From Novosphingobium colocasiae (GTDB taxonomy: Bacteria > Pseudomonadota > Alphaproteobacteria > Sphingomonadales > Sphingomonadaceae): 64,000 nucleotides of DNA. This document shows, one piece after another, positions 43,752-52,333 of this stretch. The translations under genes and the position numbers were made by a program. Under the pieces are notes generated by a model. That model saw nothing but the letters and a program-made list of their open reading frames with translations. It did not search any database and had not been told where the DNA came from. The stretch covers positions 1-64,000 of the forward strand of contig NZ_BMZA01000003.1 in assembly GCF_014652555.1 (NCBI RefSeq), given 5' to 3'. Numbering within the stretch: position 1 is the stretch's first letter; the number at the start of each line of letters is the position of its first letter.

Positions 43752-45634
43752 ATCTTCTTGATCAGCCACCCGAAGTTGCCGCCCCCACGAGAGACCATGC
43801 CCTGGATCACCAGTTGCTGGCTCGCTTGCGGGCGACCCTGGCCATCGACCCACAGCGAATCTTCCAGCGCAAGGTCGCCCTCGCCGGTCAGGCGCATTTG
43901 CCAGTAGCTGCCGTCCGGCAGCGCGATGCCCGCCCCCTGGCCGTCTTCGCCAAGCCGGACTTCGGCTTCGGGGGCAAGGTGGAAGCGGATGGCGAAGCCG
44001 ATGCGGCCGTGGCGGGTCTTGCGGCCCTTGGGGATCAGCAGATCTTCGCCGCGCAGTTCGGTGCCGTCATCGCGCAGGATCAGGATGCGCTGGTGAGTCA
44101 GGCCATAGCGCGCGGCATAGCCGTTGTGGCTGGCTTCGAGCCGGGTGGCGCTGCTGCCGTTCTCGTTCTGCAGCGTCTTGCGGTCCACTGCGACTTCAGT
44201 GACGCCCGAGCCGATCTTGCCGTTGATGAGGATCGCGGTGGAATTGGCATCGTCCAGCGTGAGGGTGGAGTGCGCGGCGGTGGCGCGCAGGCCCTGTTCG
44301 AGCCGCACGGGAACCAGCCCGCCGCCCGCCGCCGCGCCGCCGCAGTTGACGATCAGGCGGTGGCCGGCGTGGCTCATCTCGAAGGCCAGCGTGGAAGCGC
44401 AACCAAACCGGGCGTGGCGTGGCATCGGCGGCGGCGCGGCATCGAACTGCAGGATGGTCTTGCGCGCCAGCACCCGCTGGTAGCCCCACTGGCGAACATC
44501 GCGCAGCGGCCGGGTGCGCACGCCGCTGGCGGCGATCAGCGCGGCGATATCGGCGGCATCTACGGCCCAGGCCCCTTGCCACGAACCCAGCGAGCCATCG
44601 CCATGGGTGAGAGCCAGCACCGGCGGAACGAGCATCGCCAGCACCTGCTCCACCGCTTCGGGAGCATCGCGGCGGGTAGCCTTGTAGCAATCGCGCAGCC
44701 GCACCAGCAGCGCGATCGCCTCCATCTGCGCCAGCGGGCTGCGCGACAGGACGCCGCCATCGTCGCCCATCAGTTCGCCGAGTGCATTGATCAGGCCGGC
44801 TTCGCCGAACAGCCGGCGCGGATGGCCGTCGGCCAGCAGCAGGCCGGCGGCGACGATGCCGCACCAGCCCGCCACTTCCGCCAGATGATCCTCCGCCCGG
44901 GTCACGTGGCGGTCAAGCCAGCGCGCGGTCTGGGCAATGGCGGCCAGCGTGCGCGAGCGCAGCGCCTTGTCGCCCGACAGCACCAGCGGGGCGAAGGCCA
45001 GCCAGTTCATCAGCCGCGCGCCGGTGCAGCCCACGCTCCACGCCGGTCCCTTGCCGGGGCGCGAGGGCGGCGCGGCATTGGCGGCTAGCCAGGCGGAGAG
45101 GATGCGCTCGGCCACCGGTGCGCCCTGCTCGCGCGCGGTGCACGCTTCCAGGTCTGCCAGCCAGGCGAAGCTGTGCACCACCCGTTCGAGCGGCGGGGTC
45201 ACCCGCGCGGCACCGGCGAAATCGATCTGCGCGATCGGCGTCTTGGCCCCGTGGACCAGGAAATGCCCGGCGCGCAGCGCGACACCGGCGGCGCGGTTGC
45301 CCGGCACGGTATTGGTCACGGTGGCCAGAACGCGGTTCTTTGGTTTGCGGCCGACCGGGGCGCTCAGCATCGATCCGGGGATGCCGACCTTGTAGGCGAA
45401 GCGGATCAGCCGTTCGCCGGCCCCCAGTGACGGGGGCGAGAAATCGACGAGCGCGAGCGCGCGGCCCGGCTCTATCAGTTCGCCCGGCCGCTCGATCGGC
45501 TTGGGGGCCGCCTTATGCTTCACCACAGCCTCCTCGGGCGCGGGGGTCAGGGGGACCGCCCGCTGTGCCGTTGCGGCACCGACGGTGCGTTCGTCCGCCG
45601 CAGCGTCGGGCAAGGTGCCCGCAGGCCGGGTCAT
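43745..45634 (-). CDS. Heparinase II/III-family protein
   Basis: A protein of about 629 aa with an all-alpha toroid-like N-terminal half (GARLMNWLAFAPLVLSGDKA, AWLADLEACTAREQGAP) and a C-terminal beta-sandwich. The latter has FGCASTLAFEMSHAGHRLIV, HSTLTLDDANSTAI and GLTHQRILILRDDG. This fits polysaccharide lyases of the heparinase II/III type, but no signal peptide was seen, so a cytoplasmic role is possible. It follows rpe directly. The ATG at 45634, preceded by AGGGG, is chosen over the ATG at 45664. The substrate is unknown. Confidence 0.85.
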   Translation of the reverse strand: MTRPAGTLPDAAADERTVGAATAQRAVPLTPAPEEAVVKHKAAPKPIERPGELIEPGRALALVDFSPPSLGAGERLIRFAYKVGIPGSMLSAPVGRKPKNRVLATVTNTVPGNRAAGVALRAGHFLVHGAKTPIAQIDFAGAARVTPPLERVVHSFAWLADLEACTAREQGAPVAERILSAWLAANAAPPSRPGKGPAWSVGCTGARLMNWLAFAPLVLSGDKALRSRTLAAIAQTARWLDRHVTRAEDHLAEVAGWCGIVAAGLLLADGHPRRLFGEAGLINALGELMGDDGGVLSRSPLAQMEAIALLVRLRDCYKATRRDAPEAVEQVLAMLVPPVLALTHGDGSLGSWQGAWAVDAADIAALIAASGVRTRPLRDVRQWGYQRVLARKTILQFDAAPPPMPRHARFGCASTLAFEMSHAGHRLIVNCGGAAAGGGLVPVRLEQGLRATAAHSTLTLDDANSTAILINGKIGSGVTEVAVDRKTLQNENGSSATRLEASHNGYAARYGLTHQRILILRDDGTELRGEDLLIPKGRKTRHGRIGFAIRFHLAPEAEVRLGEDGQGAGIALPDGSYWQMRLTGEGDLALEDSLWVDGQGRPQASQQLVIQGMVSRGGGNFGWLIKKMG

Positions 45635-45667
45635 GCTCGCTGCCCCTGGCCGCCGGGCGCCCATCGG

Positions 45668-46330
45668 TCAGGCCAGTCCCTTGAGCGTGCGGATATTGCC
45701 CGCGTATTGTCCCGGCCCGCCCCGGAACGTGGCGGACCCCGCCACCAGCACATCGGCCCCGGCCGATACGCAGAGCGGCGCGGTGTTCGCATCCACGCCG
45801 CCATCCACTTCCAGCCGGATGTCCCGGCCCGACTTGTCGATCATCTTGCGGACCGCCTCGATCTTGCGCAACTGGCTGGAGATGAAGCTCTGCCCGCCGA
45901 AGCCGGGGTTCACGCTCATCACCAGGACGAGGTCGATATCGTCGATCAGGTAATCCAGCATCTTCGCCGGAGTTCCCGGATTGAGCGAGATGCCTGCCTG
46001 CTTGCCCAGGTTTTTGATGGTCTGCACGGTGCGGTGGATGTGCGGCCCTGCTTCGGGGTGAACGGTAATCACGTCGGCTCCCGCATCGGCGAACGCTTCG
46101 AGATAGAGATCGATCGGCGATATCATCAGGTGAACGTCGAAGCACTTGGCCGTGTGCGGGCGCAGCGCCTTCACCACGGCGGGCCCGATTGTGATGTTGG
46201 GCACGAAGTGGCCGTCCATCACGTCGATATGGATCCAGTCGGCCCCGGCGGCATCGACTGCGGCCACTTCCTCCCCCAGCCGGGCGAAATCGGCGGACAG
46301 GATGGACGGCGAAATCAGGGGCACGGTCAT
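45668..46330 (-). CDS. rpe: Ribulose-phosphate 3-epimerase
   Basis: A 220-aa TIM-barrel enzyme interconverting ribulose 5-phosphate and xylulose 5-phosphate in the pentose phosphate pathway. Signatures are [50 protein letters not shown] and [10 protein letters not shown], giving the metal His/Asp ligands and catalytic aspartates. The start is the ATG at 46330; longer in-frame starts add residues not seen in the family. The downstream heparinase-like gene begins within about 35 bases of the stop. Confidence 0.96.
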   Translation of the reverse strand: MTVPLISPSILSADFARLGEEVAAVDAAGADWIHIDVMDGHFVPNITIGPAVVKALRPHTAKCFDVHLMISPIDLYLEAFADAGADVITVHPEAGPHIHRTVQTIKNLGKQAGISLNPGTPAKMLDYLIDDIDLVLVMSVNPGFGGQSFISSQLRKIEAVRKMIDKSGRDIRLEVDGGVDANTAPLCVSAGADVLVAGSATFRGGPGQYAGNIRTLKGLA

Positions 46331-46515
46331 GAGGGGGATGGAACTCCTTTGGGGAAACGATAAGGCACCACATCTTGAGGCGACAAGCGCGCAGACGGGC
46401 GTTTTCCACACGCTATGTGGTAGATCGGCATGCCAGCGTTGCGGATGCGGGCGAAACGTCGCCTGGCTACCCTTGATTAACGCAAAGGTCGCTGCAAATT
46501 CACAGGCTATTCACG

Positions 46516-46531
46516 GCGATAGCCCTATCGC
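46516..46531. promoter_or_regulatory. Short palindrome upstream of the second DUF2141 gene
   Basis: GCGATAGCCCTATCGC is a 7+7 palindrome with a two-base centre, 20 bases before the ATG at 46552. It may be an operator or just the base of an mRNA hairpin. No regulator is next to it, and the rest of the 221-base gap shows nothing recognised. Confidence 0.3.
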
Positions 46532-46551
46532 GGCGGAATGCTTCAGGTTCG

Positions 46552-47088
46552 ATGAAAAGGAAGGATACGATTTCGATGGTTTATCGCGCCGCCCTGAAAA
46601 CCCGGGCAGTGAAAACCGGAGCCGTCGGCGTTCTGGCTCTGGCGTTCGCGCTGCCGGCTGCGGCAGCGGGGCAGTACCGCAACGAAATCCGCAACGATAT
46701 GAGCGAATGCCGCGCCGGATCGGGGCCGGCGCTGCTGGTGACCGTCGATGGGGTGAAGTCGTCGGCCGGCACCCTGCGTGTCCAGTCCTATCGCGCCAAT
46801 GCGGCCGAATGGCTGGTCAAGGGCAAGTGGCTGCATCGTATCGAGGTTCCGGCCCGCGCCGGGACGATGACGTTCTGCCTGCCGATGCCGGCCCCCGGCA
46901 CTTACGGCGTCGCGGTCCGGCATGACGAGAACGGCAACGGCAAGACCGATATCTCGTCCGATGGCGGCGCGATGTCGAACAACCCGTCGCTCAACATCTT
47001 CAATCTGGGCAAGCCCAGCTACAGCAAGGTCGGCGTGGCGGTGGGGCAGGACGTCAAGCCGATCCGCATCCACATGCGGTACATGTAA
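46552..47088 (+). CDS. DUF2141 family exported protein (second copy)
   Basis: A 178-aa protein with a signal peptide ending near FALPAAAAG and a DUF2141 domain: GTLRVQSYRANAAEWL, FCLPMPAPGTYGVAVRHDEN and GAMSNNPSLNIFNLG. It shares the PxPGxYxVxVxHDE and SNNPG/S signatures with the protein at 9764-10219, so they are paralogues. Its function is unknown. The ATG at 46552 is used; the in-frame ATG at 46576 has an AAGGAAGG sequence upstream and would give a more typical signal-peptide length. Confidence 0.85.
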   Translation: MKRKDTISMVYRAALKTRAVKTGAVGVLALAFALPAAAAGQYRNEIRNDMSECRAGSGPALLVTVDGVKSSAGTLRVQSYRANAAEWLVKGKWLHRIEVPARAGTMTFCLPMPAPGTYGVAVRHDENGNGKTDISSDGGAMSNNPSLNIFNLGKPSYSKVGVAVGQDVKPIRIHMRYM

Positions 47089-47094
47089 GCCGGA

Positions 47095-47847
47095 TCAGCG
47101 CCCGGCCAACAAGCGCCGGGCATCCTCCAGATCAGAGGGCTTGTCGACATCGACGGCCGCCAGCCCATCGTCGGCGGCGACAGGGCGGGCAACGATGCCG
47201 ATCCCGCCCCCCAGGCGATCGAGCGCCGCCGCCAGCGACAGCCGGCCCAGCAGGAACGCCAGCAGCATTCCCGGCCCGAGCCGGGCGGCGATCCGCCAGG
47301 GCTTCTTGCGGTTGGCCTCGACCATCGACCAGGTGTCGAGTGCGGCGCGGGCCGCCGGGGTGCGTAGCAGGAACAGGTTGCAGCCCGACCACGCGCCGTC
47401 GGCCAGCCGCAGGTAGGTGCGGCGGCTCCCGGGCATCGCCGCCTCGATCGCCTCGCGTCGGGCGAGGAGGACGCTGACATCGGTGCCGCCGGGCGTATCG
47501 CGCAGGAACTGGGCAATCCATTCGGGACGCAGCAGCGCATGGTCGCTGGTGGTGACCAGCAGTGGCGCGCCGAGCCGTTGGAAGGCGGCGGCGACACTGG
47601 CGCTGGGGCCCTGTTCGGCCGGTATCACCGTGCAATCGAGCCGCTGCGCCAGCGCGATGACTGCGGGATCGCTGGCGACCACGGCGACCGGCGACAGCCC
47701 GGCTTCGCGCACCGCGCCGACCACGCGCGCCAGCATGGGCTGGCCGTTCACATCGACCAGCGCCTTGTGGCTGACGCCTTGGGCATGGGCCACCGGATCG
47801 GGCGCGCCGGGCCGCGATCCGGCCAGGATCAGCGCGGCCGGGGTCAT
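47095..47847 (-). CDS. NTP transferase (MobA/GlmU-like nucleotidyltransferase)
   Basis: A 250-aa Rossmann-type nucleotidyltransferase. The N-terminal NTP loop (LILAGSRPGAPDPVAHAQGV) is followed by SHKALVDVNGQPMLARVV and TTSDHALLRPEWI, the metal-binding acidic motif region. It transfers a nucleotide to a small phosphorylated substrate; MobA-like enzymes range from molybdopterin guanylylation to sugar- or polyol-phosphate cytidylylation. Its position behind the Tam41-like and diacylglycerol kinase genes suggests a role in phospholipid or phosphoalcohol metabolism. The start is the ATG at 47847, overlapping the upstream stop (ATGA). Confidence 0.85.
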   Translation of the reverse strand: MTPAALILAGSRPGAPDPVAHAQGVSHKALVDVNGQPMLARVVGAVREAGLSPVAVVASDPAVIALAQRLDCTVIPAEQGPSASVAAAFQRLGAPLLVTTSDHALLRPEWIAQFLRDTPGGTDVSVLLARREAIEAAMPGSRRTYLRLADGAWSGCNLFLLRTPAARAALDTWSMVEANRKKPWRIAARLGPGMLLAFLLGRLSLAAALDRLGGGIGIVARPVAADDGLAAVDVDKPSDLEDARRLLAGR

Positions 47848-48767
47848 GCGGCAGACCGGGCGGCGGCGCGGCGGGCGCGCCACAGCCGCCACAGCACGCC
47901 GGGGGCCGCCAGCACCGGATGGCGTTCACGCCAGGGCGTCAGCGCAACGACGATGCCGGTGTGGCGCTCGATCTTCCAGGCGGCATAGCGCGCCGCCCCC
48001 TCGAACGTGGTCGATGCCTTGAGCAGGCGCGTGACGTTGAGCGGCTTGCCCATCCGGCGGCGCGCGCGCCACCAGCGTAGCAGGGCGAGGCGCTGCGTGG
48101 CCGGCAGGTGCGGGCGAATCACACTGTCCGCGCCGCGCGCGAAATCGATGCCCTGCGCCAGCAGAGCCAGTGGCAGCAGCCCGTCGAAGTGATCGCGGTT
48201 GGCGGACAGGATCGAATCCTCGCGGCCCGCCTTCTCCACCCGGAATTCGGCCGCATACGTCGCGCGGAACAGCGCACGCCAGTAATCCTCGGGCGTGCCG
48301 GCTTGCGGGCCCAGTGCCACGGCAAGCCGGGCGGCGGTGGCGGCGCATTGCGAGACCGCTGTCACCACGCTGGCGGCGGCGGCATCATCGGCCTGCCAGG
48401 CCAGAGCCGCGGGCTGGACGAAGCGGGCCCAGATCGTCGTGTCGAGCCGGTCTCCACGGGCGGCGGCGGCAAAGGTGGTCAAGTTCATCGTGGCAACCTT
48501 GGCGCGCAGCGGCACGCCCTGCCATTCCCATTCATGATAGCTGACGCGCGGCCAGATCCGCTCTTCGCGCGTGTCCGTGGTCAGGATGTAGAAATCCAGC
48601 ACCCCTTCAAGCGATCCGGTGCGCAAGTTGGAGCCGTAGAACAGTGCCGCAGCCACGGGCCGGGCATCGCTGCGGTGGGTCGCCAGGTGAGCGGCAAAGG
48701 CGCGCACCGGAGCGGTCACGGACCGCGCCAGCGCGGCCGCGACGCGCCCTTCCAGATCGGTGGTCAC
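47844..48767 (-). CDS. Tam41/Mmp37-like CTP:phosphatidate cytidylyltransferase candidate
   Basis: A 307-aa protein with the layout of the Tam41 (Mmp37) family. It has a nucleotidyltransferase YGSN motif followed by a DFYIL acidic strand, then LDTTIWARFVQPAALAW, where Tam41 has its DLxxWxxxYxAGRLxKP block. A helical region and a C-terminal RLLKASTTFEGAARYAAWKI complete the match. Tam41 makes CDP-diacylglycerol in mitochondria. The match is by eye and distant, but gene context agrees: it overlaps the NTP transferase and the diacylglycerol kinase genes by four bases each. The start is the ATG at 48767. Confidence 0.6.
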   Translation of the reverse strand: MTTDLEGRVAAALARSVTAPVRAFAAHLATHRSDARPVAAALFYGSNLRTGSLEGVLDFYILTTDTREERIWPRVSYHEWEWQGVPLRAKVATMNLTTFAAAARGDRLDTTIWARFVQPAALAWQADDAAAASVVTAVSQCAATAARLAVALGPQAGTPEDYWRALFRATYAAEFRVEKAGREDSILSANRDHFDGLLPLALLAQGIDFARGADSVIRPHLPATQRLALLRWWRARRRMGKPLNVTRLLKASTTFEGAARYAAWKIERHTGIVVALTPWRERHPVLAAPGVLWRLWRARRAAARSAA

Positions 48768-49843
48768 GGGACCACGAAGGTCAGCAGCGGTCCTTCATCG
48801 ATGATGTAATGGCCGGCCGGAAAACTTTCGCCATCAAGGACGAAGGTGCCATCCAGATCCATCTCCACTTCGCTGGCATGCACGCGGTGGAGCCCGGCGC
48901 GCTTGAGCAGGCGTCCGTAGATGCCGAAGATCACCAGCGGCAGCAGCGCCACCACCCAGCGCACCGGCGCATCGATTAGGGCCAGTTTGAGGCCGGGGGC
49001 CACGTCGCGGCCGAACGGGCGCGCGCCGAGCGGGAAGCGTTCGAAGGTGGTGGCGATGGTGAGATAGCGCTCATCGCGCGCGGCGCGGCGCGAACGGGGC
49101 AGGTCCTGCCGGGTCTGGCGATCCGTCAGCCGGGTGCGGGTGGCCTTGCGCCAGGGATTGCGGCTGCCGCCGAACAGCGCCTGGATGATGCCCCACAGCA
49201 CCGTCACGCCGACGGCGAGGCTGTTGAACGCGCCACGGCGATGCGCTTCCTGGCCCACTTGCGTGGCGTGGCTGTAAACGCCGGTGCCCATGATGAAACC
49301 CTGGATCGCCATCGCGGTGTCATCCGAACGGCGGATGCGCAGCGGGCGGCGGGTCAGGGTATCGCCGGAGCGCACCGCAGCCATCGCGTCGGTCAGCGTC
49401 CAGTCGGTCGGCAGGCCCAGATCGACCGCCAGCGCGTTGGTCTTGCCCTTGGGCAGGACGATCAGCGTCGGCCACGCCTCGTCAAAAATTTCCGCGCCGC
49501 ACGAAAGCACATCGCGGACCGTGCCGTCGCCGCCATCGACCACCAGATAATCGATCCCGCGCTGGGCGAAACCGGCGAGTTCCCGATGCAGTTCCTCGCG
49601 CGATTTGGGCGTGCGGGTGAGGATGTTGGAGCAATCCTCCATCTCCGCAGGGACGCCTTTGTTGCGATGGCTGCGCGGATTGCGGATGATTCCGACGAGC
49701 GCGACTGCCGGCCCGGCATTGGCCGCACGCCGCCGTCGCGCGCTTTCCTGCGCGACCTGCTTGCCCAGCGCGGGCAGCGCTTCGAATTCGTAGATCGTAC
49801 CGTGCACGCCGCCTTCCATAGAGGCGAGGCGCGGAAAAATCAT
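48764..49843 (-). CDS. Diacylglycerol kinase-family lipid kinase
   Basis: A protein of about 359 aa of the DAGK catalytic-domain superfamily. It has IIRNPRSHRNKG, the nucleotide loop VVDGGDGTVRDVLS and LPKGKTNALAVDLGLP, equivalent to the GTxND/G motif region of the family. It probably phosphorylates diacylglycerol or a related lipid to the phosphatidate form, the substrate for the adjacent Tam41-like enzyme. A C-terminal hydrophobic segment (VRWVVALLPLVIFGIYGRLL) may anchor it. The ATG at 49843 is used; ATG 49819 and TTG 49867 are alternatives. It is divergent from the glycerophosphotransferase-like genes. Confidence 0.82.
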   Translation of the reverse strand: MIFPRLASMEGGVHGTIYEFEALPALGKQVAQESARRRRAANAGPAVALVGIIRNPRSHRNKGVPAEMEDCSNILTRTPKSREELHRELAGFAQRGIDYLVVDGGDGTVRDVLSCGAEIFDEAWPTLIVLPKGKTNALAVDLGLPTDWTLTDAMAAVRSGDTLTRRPLRIRRSDDTAMAIQGFIMGTGVYSHATQVGQEAHRRGAFNSLAVGVTVLWGIIQALFGGSRNPWRKATRTRLTDRQTRQDLPRSRRAARDERYLTIATTFERFPLGARPFGRDVAPGLKLALIDAPVRWVVALLPLVIFGIYGRLLKRAGLHRVHASEVEMDLDGTFVLDGESFPAGHYIIDEGPLLTFVVP

Positions 49844-49970
49844 CAGAAAAGGACGCGTATCATACAATTGTTACATTTTAGGGAAGCTGCGGGTTTCCGG
49901 TTTTGGTGGTCTTGCCTCCCGCGCGTGATGCGATTGAGTTAACCGCAACGTAGCGGTATGGCGCGGCGGC

Positions 49971-51101
49971 ATGAAGATCGCATTCCTGTTCATTGCCGAA
50001 GCCTATCAGACCTATCACGGTGCGTCGGTTGCCATGGAGCTGGCGCAGCGCAGCGGCTGGGATGTCACCGCCTACTATCACGATCCCGCCACCCCGGCCG
50101 AGATCGAGCGCATACGGCAGGCCTTCGGTTTTCAACCGCTGGATTGCCGGCCGATGCGCCAACGGCTGCGCACGCGCCTGCTGAAGCGGGCCCTGGGACG
50201 ATTCAGCCTGTTCAAGAAAACCGTCATGCGGGACAATGTGGCGGAGCTTAACGGGTATGACGCCATCGTCGCTCAGGAAAACAGCGGTATCGCACTGCGC
50301 GATCTGGGCGTCGATCGACCGCTGATGATCTATCTCCCGCATGGCTTCGGCGATCGCGCAGTCTCGTTCCTCCCGCGCATTGCAAGGTTCGATTTCGTCA
50401 CTTTGGCGGGCCCCAAGACCGAGCGGCGGATGCTGGAAAAGGGGCTCATCCGCCCAGGCCATTACGCGCTGACCGGCGTGGTGAAGCTGGAAGTCGCGGC
50501 GCGGCTGGGTGGACGCTGGGCGGCACCTCTCGACATGCGGCTGCCAACCGTTCTCTACAATCCGCACCGCGAGCCCAAGCTGACCTCGTGGCACCGCTTC
50601 CTCAACCCGTTGCTGCGCGGGTTCGACGAGGACCGTTCGATGAACCTCATCGTCGCGCCCCACATCAAGATGTACAACCGCCGCACCGAGCGCGAGCGTG
50701 CGGCGTTGCGCGCGCGCAGTACCGCCAATGTCCTGTGCGATCCGGGCTCCAGGGAATCGGTGGACGGTACGTATCCGGCCGTCGCCCGGATCTATGTCGG
50801 CGATATCAGCAGCCAGGTTTACGACTTTCTCGACCGGCCGCGCCCGTGCGTGTTTCTGAACGCGCACGGCATCGACTGGCGCGATGATCCACATTTCGCC
50901 AACTGGCACTTGGGCGAAGTGGTGGATGATCCCGCGCAAGTGATGGATGCGATCCGCGCCGCGCCCGAACGCCACGCGCTCTATCGCGAACGGCAGGAGC
51001 GTATGATCGCCGATACGCTGGGCGATACCAGCCCGGGTGCCAGCGCGCGCTGCGCCGAGGCAATCATGGCTTTTGTGCGCCGGTCGGTCTCGCGCCCGTG
51101 A
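49971..51101 (+). CDS. CDP-glycerol glycerophosphotransferase-like GT-B enzyme, copy 1
   Basis: A 376-aa soluble GT-B-fold protein. An N-terminal Rossmann domain (MKIAFLFIAEAYQTYHG) carries the YLPHGFGDRAVSF loop. The C-terminal domain holds YNPHREPKLTSW, APHIK and the donor-site block YVGDISSQVYDFLDRPRP. HG and D-x-S-S-x-x-x-[DE]-[FY] motifs of this kind are shared with TagB/TagF and related glycerophosphotransferases. It may transfer glycerol phosphate or another phosphoalcohol to a cell-surface glycan or lipid. It is followed without a gap by a paralogue. The start is the ATG at 49971. Confidence 0.72.
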   Translation: MKIAFLFIAEAYQTYHGASVAMELAQRSGWDVTAYYHDPATPAEIERIRQAFGFQPLDCRPMRQRLRTRLLKRALGRFSLFKKTVMRDNVAELNGYDAIVAQENSGIALRDLGVDRPLMIYLPHGFGDRAVSFLPRIARFDFVTLAGPKTERRMLEKGLIRPGHYALTGVVKLEVAARLGGRWAAPLDMRLPTVLYNPHREPKLTSWHRFLNPLLRGFDEDRSMNLIVAPHIKMYNRRTERERAALRARSTANVLCDPGSRESVDGTYPAVARIYVGDISSQVYDFLDRPRPCVFLNAHGIDWRDDPHFANWHLGEVVDDPAQVMDAIRAAPERHALYRERQERMIADTLGDTSPGASARCAEAIMAFVRRSVSRP

Positions 51102-52288
51102 ACCGGGCCCCCCCTTTCCGGGTCGCGTTCCTGTTCAATCACGAGGCAGTGCATCAGGTGCGGCATACCGCGCCGGTCGCGGCAAGGCTGGCGCGGTATG
51201 CCGGTCTGGAAGTGGCGATCCTGTCATCGAGCGCGGCGCAGGACCGCGAAGCGCGCGCCATCGTCGGCGAAAATGAGGGGAACGGCCCGGTCCGGTTCAG
51301 GATGCTGACCCCGGGGCCGATTGCCCGGGCTGCCGGGCCGCTGCTCTCGTTGGCGGGCCCGTTCCGGCGCATCGCCGTACTGCTGCACAATCGGCACCAC
51401 CTTGCCGGCTACGATGCCATCGTGGTTCCCGAAACGACGACGATGCTCCTGCGCGACGCGATGGGGGTAAAGACGCCCAAACTGATCTGGATTCCGCATG
51501 GTGCCGGGGATCGTTCGGTCGGCTTTCGCCGTATCGCTGCCCGGTTCGATCTGGTGCTGGTGGCGGGGCCCAAAGTGCGCGAGCGCATGATCGCGGAAGG
51601 GGGGGTGGAGCCGGAGCGGTGCCGGATCGTCGGCTATCCCAAGTTTGATACCCTGGACCCGTCAAGTCCCGGTCCGCCATTGTTCGCCAACGGCCGGCCG
51701 ACGGTGGTGTACAATCCGCACTTCGATCCGCGCCTGTCCTCGTGGTTTGAAATGGGCGAGGCGGTGCTGGACTGGTTTGCGGGACAGGATCGCTTCAATC
51801 TGGTGTTCGCGCCGCATGTCATGCTGTTTCGCCGGCGCATCCATGCTTCGGTCGAACATCGCCTGCTGCGCTGGCGCGGCGCGGTTGCGGCGCGGTTTCG
51901 CGATCATCCCGCGATGCTGATCGATACCGGCAGCGCGCGGTCGACCGACATGACCTATACCCGTTCAGCCGACATCTATCTCGGCGATGCCAGCAGCCAG
52001 ATCTATGAATGGATCGCCCGCCCGCGTCCGGCGATCTTCCTCAACCCGCGTCGGATCGATTGGCACGATGATCCCAATTTCGCCCATTGGCAGCTCGGGC
52101 CGGTCGTCAGCGACATTGCTGGGATGGCCCATGCGCTGGACGCTGCGCAGGCCAGCCCTGACGGCTATGCCGCGCGGCAGGCCGAGGCGTTTGCCCGCAC
52201 CTTCAGCGTCGAGAGTGTGCCTGCTGCCGAGCGCGCCGCGCGGGCGCTGGTCGATCTGCTGGAGGCGGGCTGTGCGCCGGCCCGGTGA
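51098..52288 (+). CDS. CDP-glycerol glycerophosphotransferase-like GT-B enzyme, copy 2
   Basis: A 396-aa paralogue of the preceding protein with the same layout: WIPHGAGDRSVGF, LVLVAGPKVRERM, YNPHFDPRLSSW, FAPHVMLF and YLGDASSQIYEWIARPRP. Tandem copies suggest successive transfer steps or two acceptor sites. The GTG at 51098 overlaps the stop of copy 1 (GTGA), so they are co-translated. The wall-polymer family assignment is by motif; the actual donor is unknown. Confidence 0.72.
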   Translation: MNRAPPFRVAFLFNHEAVHQVRHTAPVAARLARYAGLEVAILSSSAAQDREARAIVGENEGNGPVRFRMLTPGPIARAAGPLLSLAGPFRRIAVLLHNRHHLAGYDAIVVPETTTMLLRDAMGVKTPKLIWIPHGAGDRSVGFRRIAARFDLVLVAGPKVRERMIAEGGVEPERCRIVGYPKFDTLDPSSPGPPLFANGRPTVVYNPHFDPRLSSWFEMGEAVLDWFAGQDRFNLVFAPHVMLFRRRIHASVEHRLLRWRGAVAARFRDHPAMLIDTGSARSTDMTYTRSADIYLGDASSQIYEWIARPRPAIFLNPRRIDWHDDPNFAHWQLGPVVSDIAGMAHALDAAQASPDGYAARQAEAFARTFSVESVPAAERAARALVDLLEAGCAPAR

Positions 52289-52333
52289 AGGTATGGCTTG
52301 TAATGTCTCCTGCGCTCGGCCAAGTGCCGTGCG

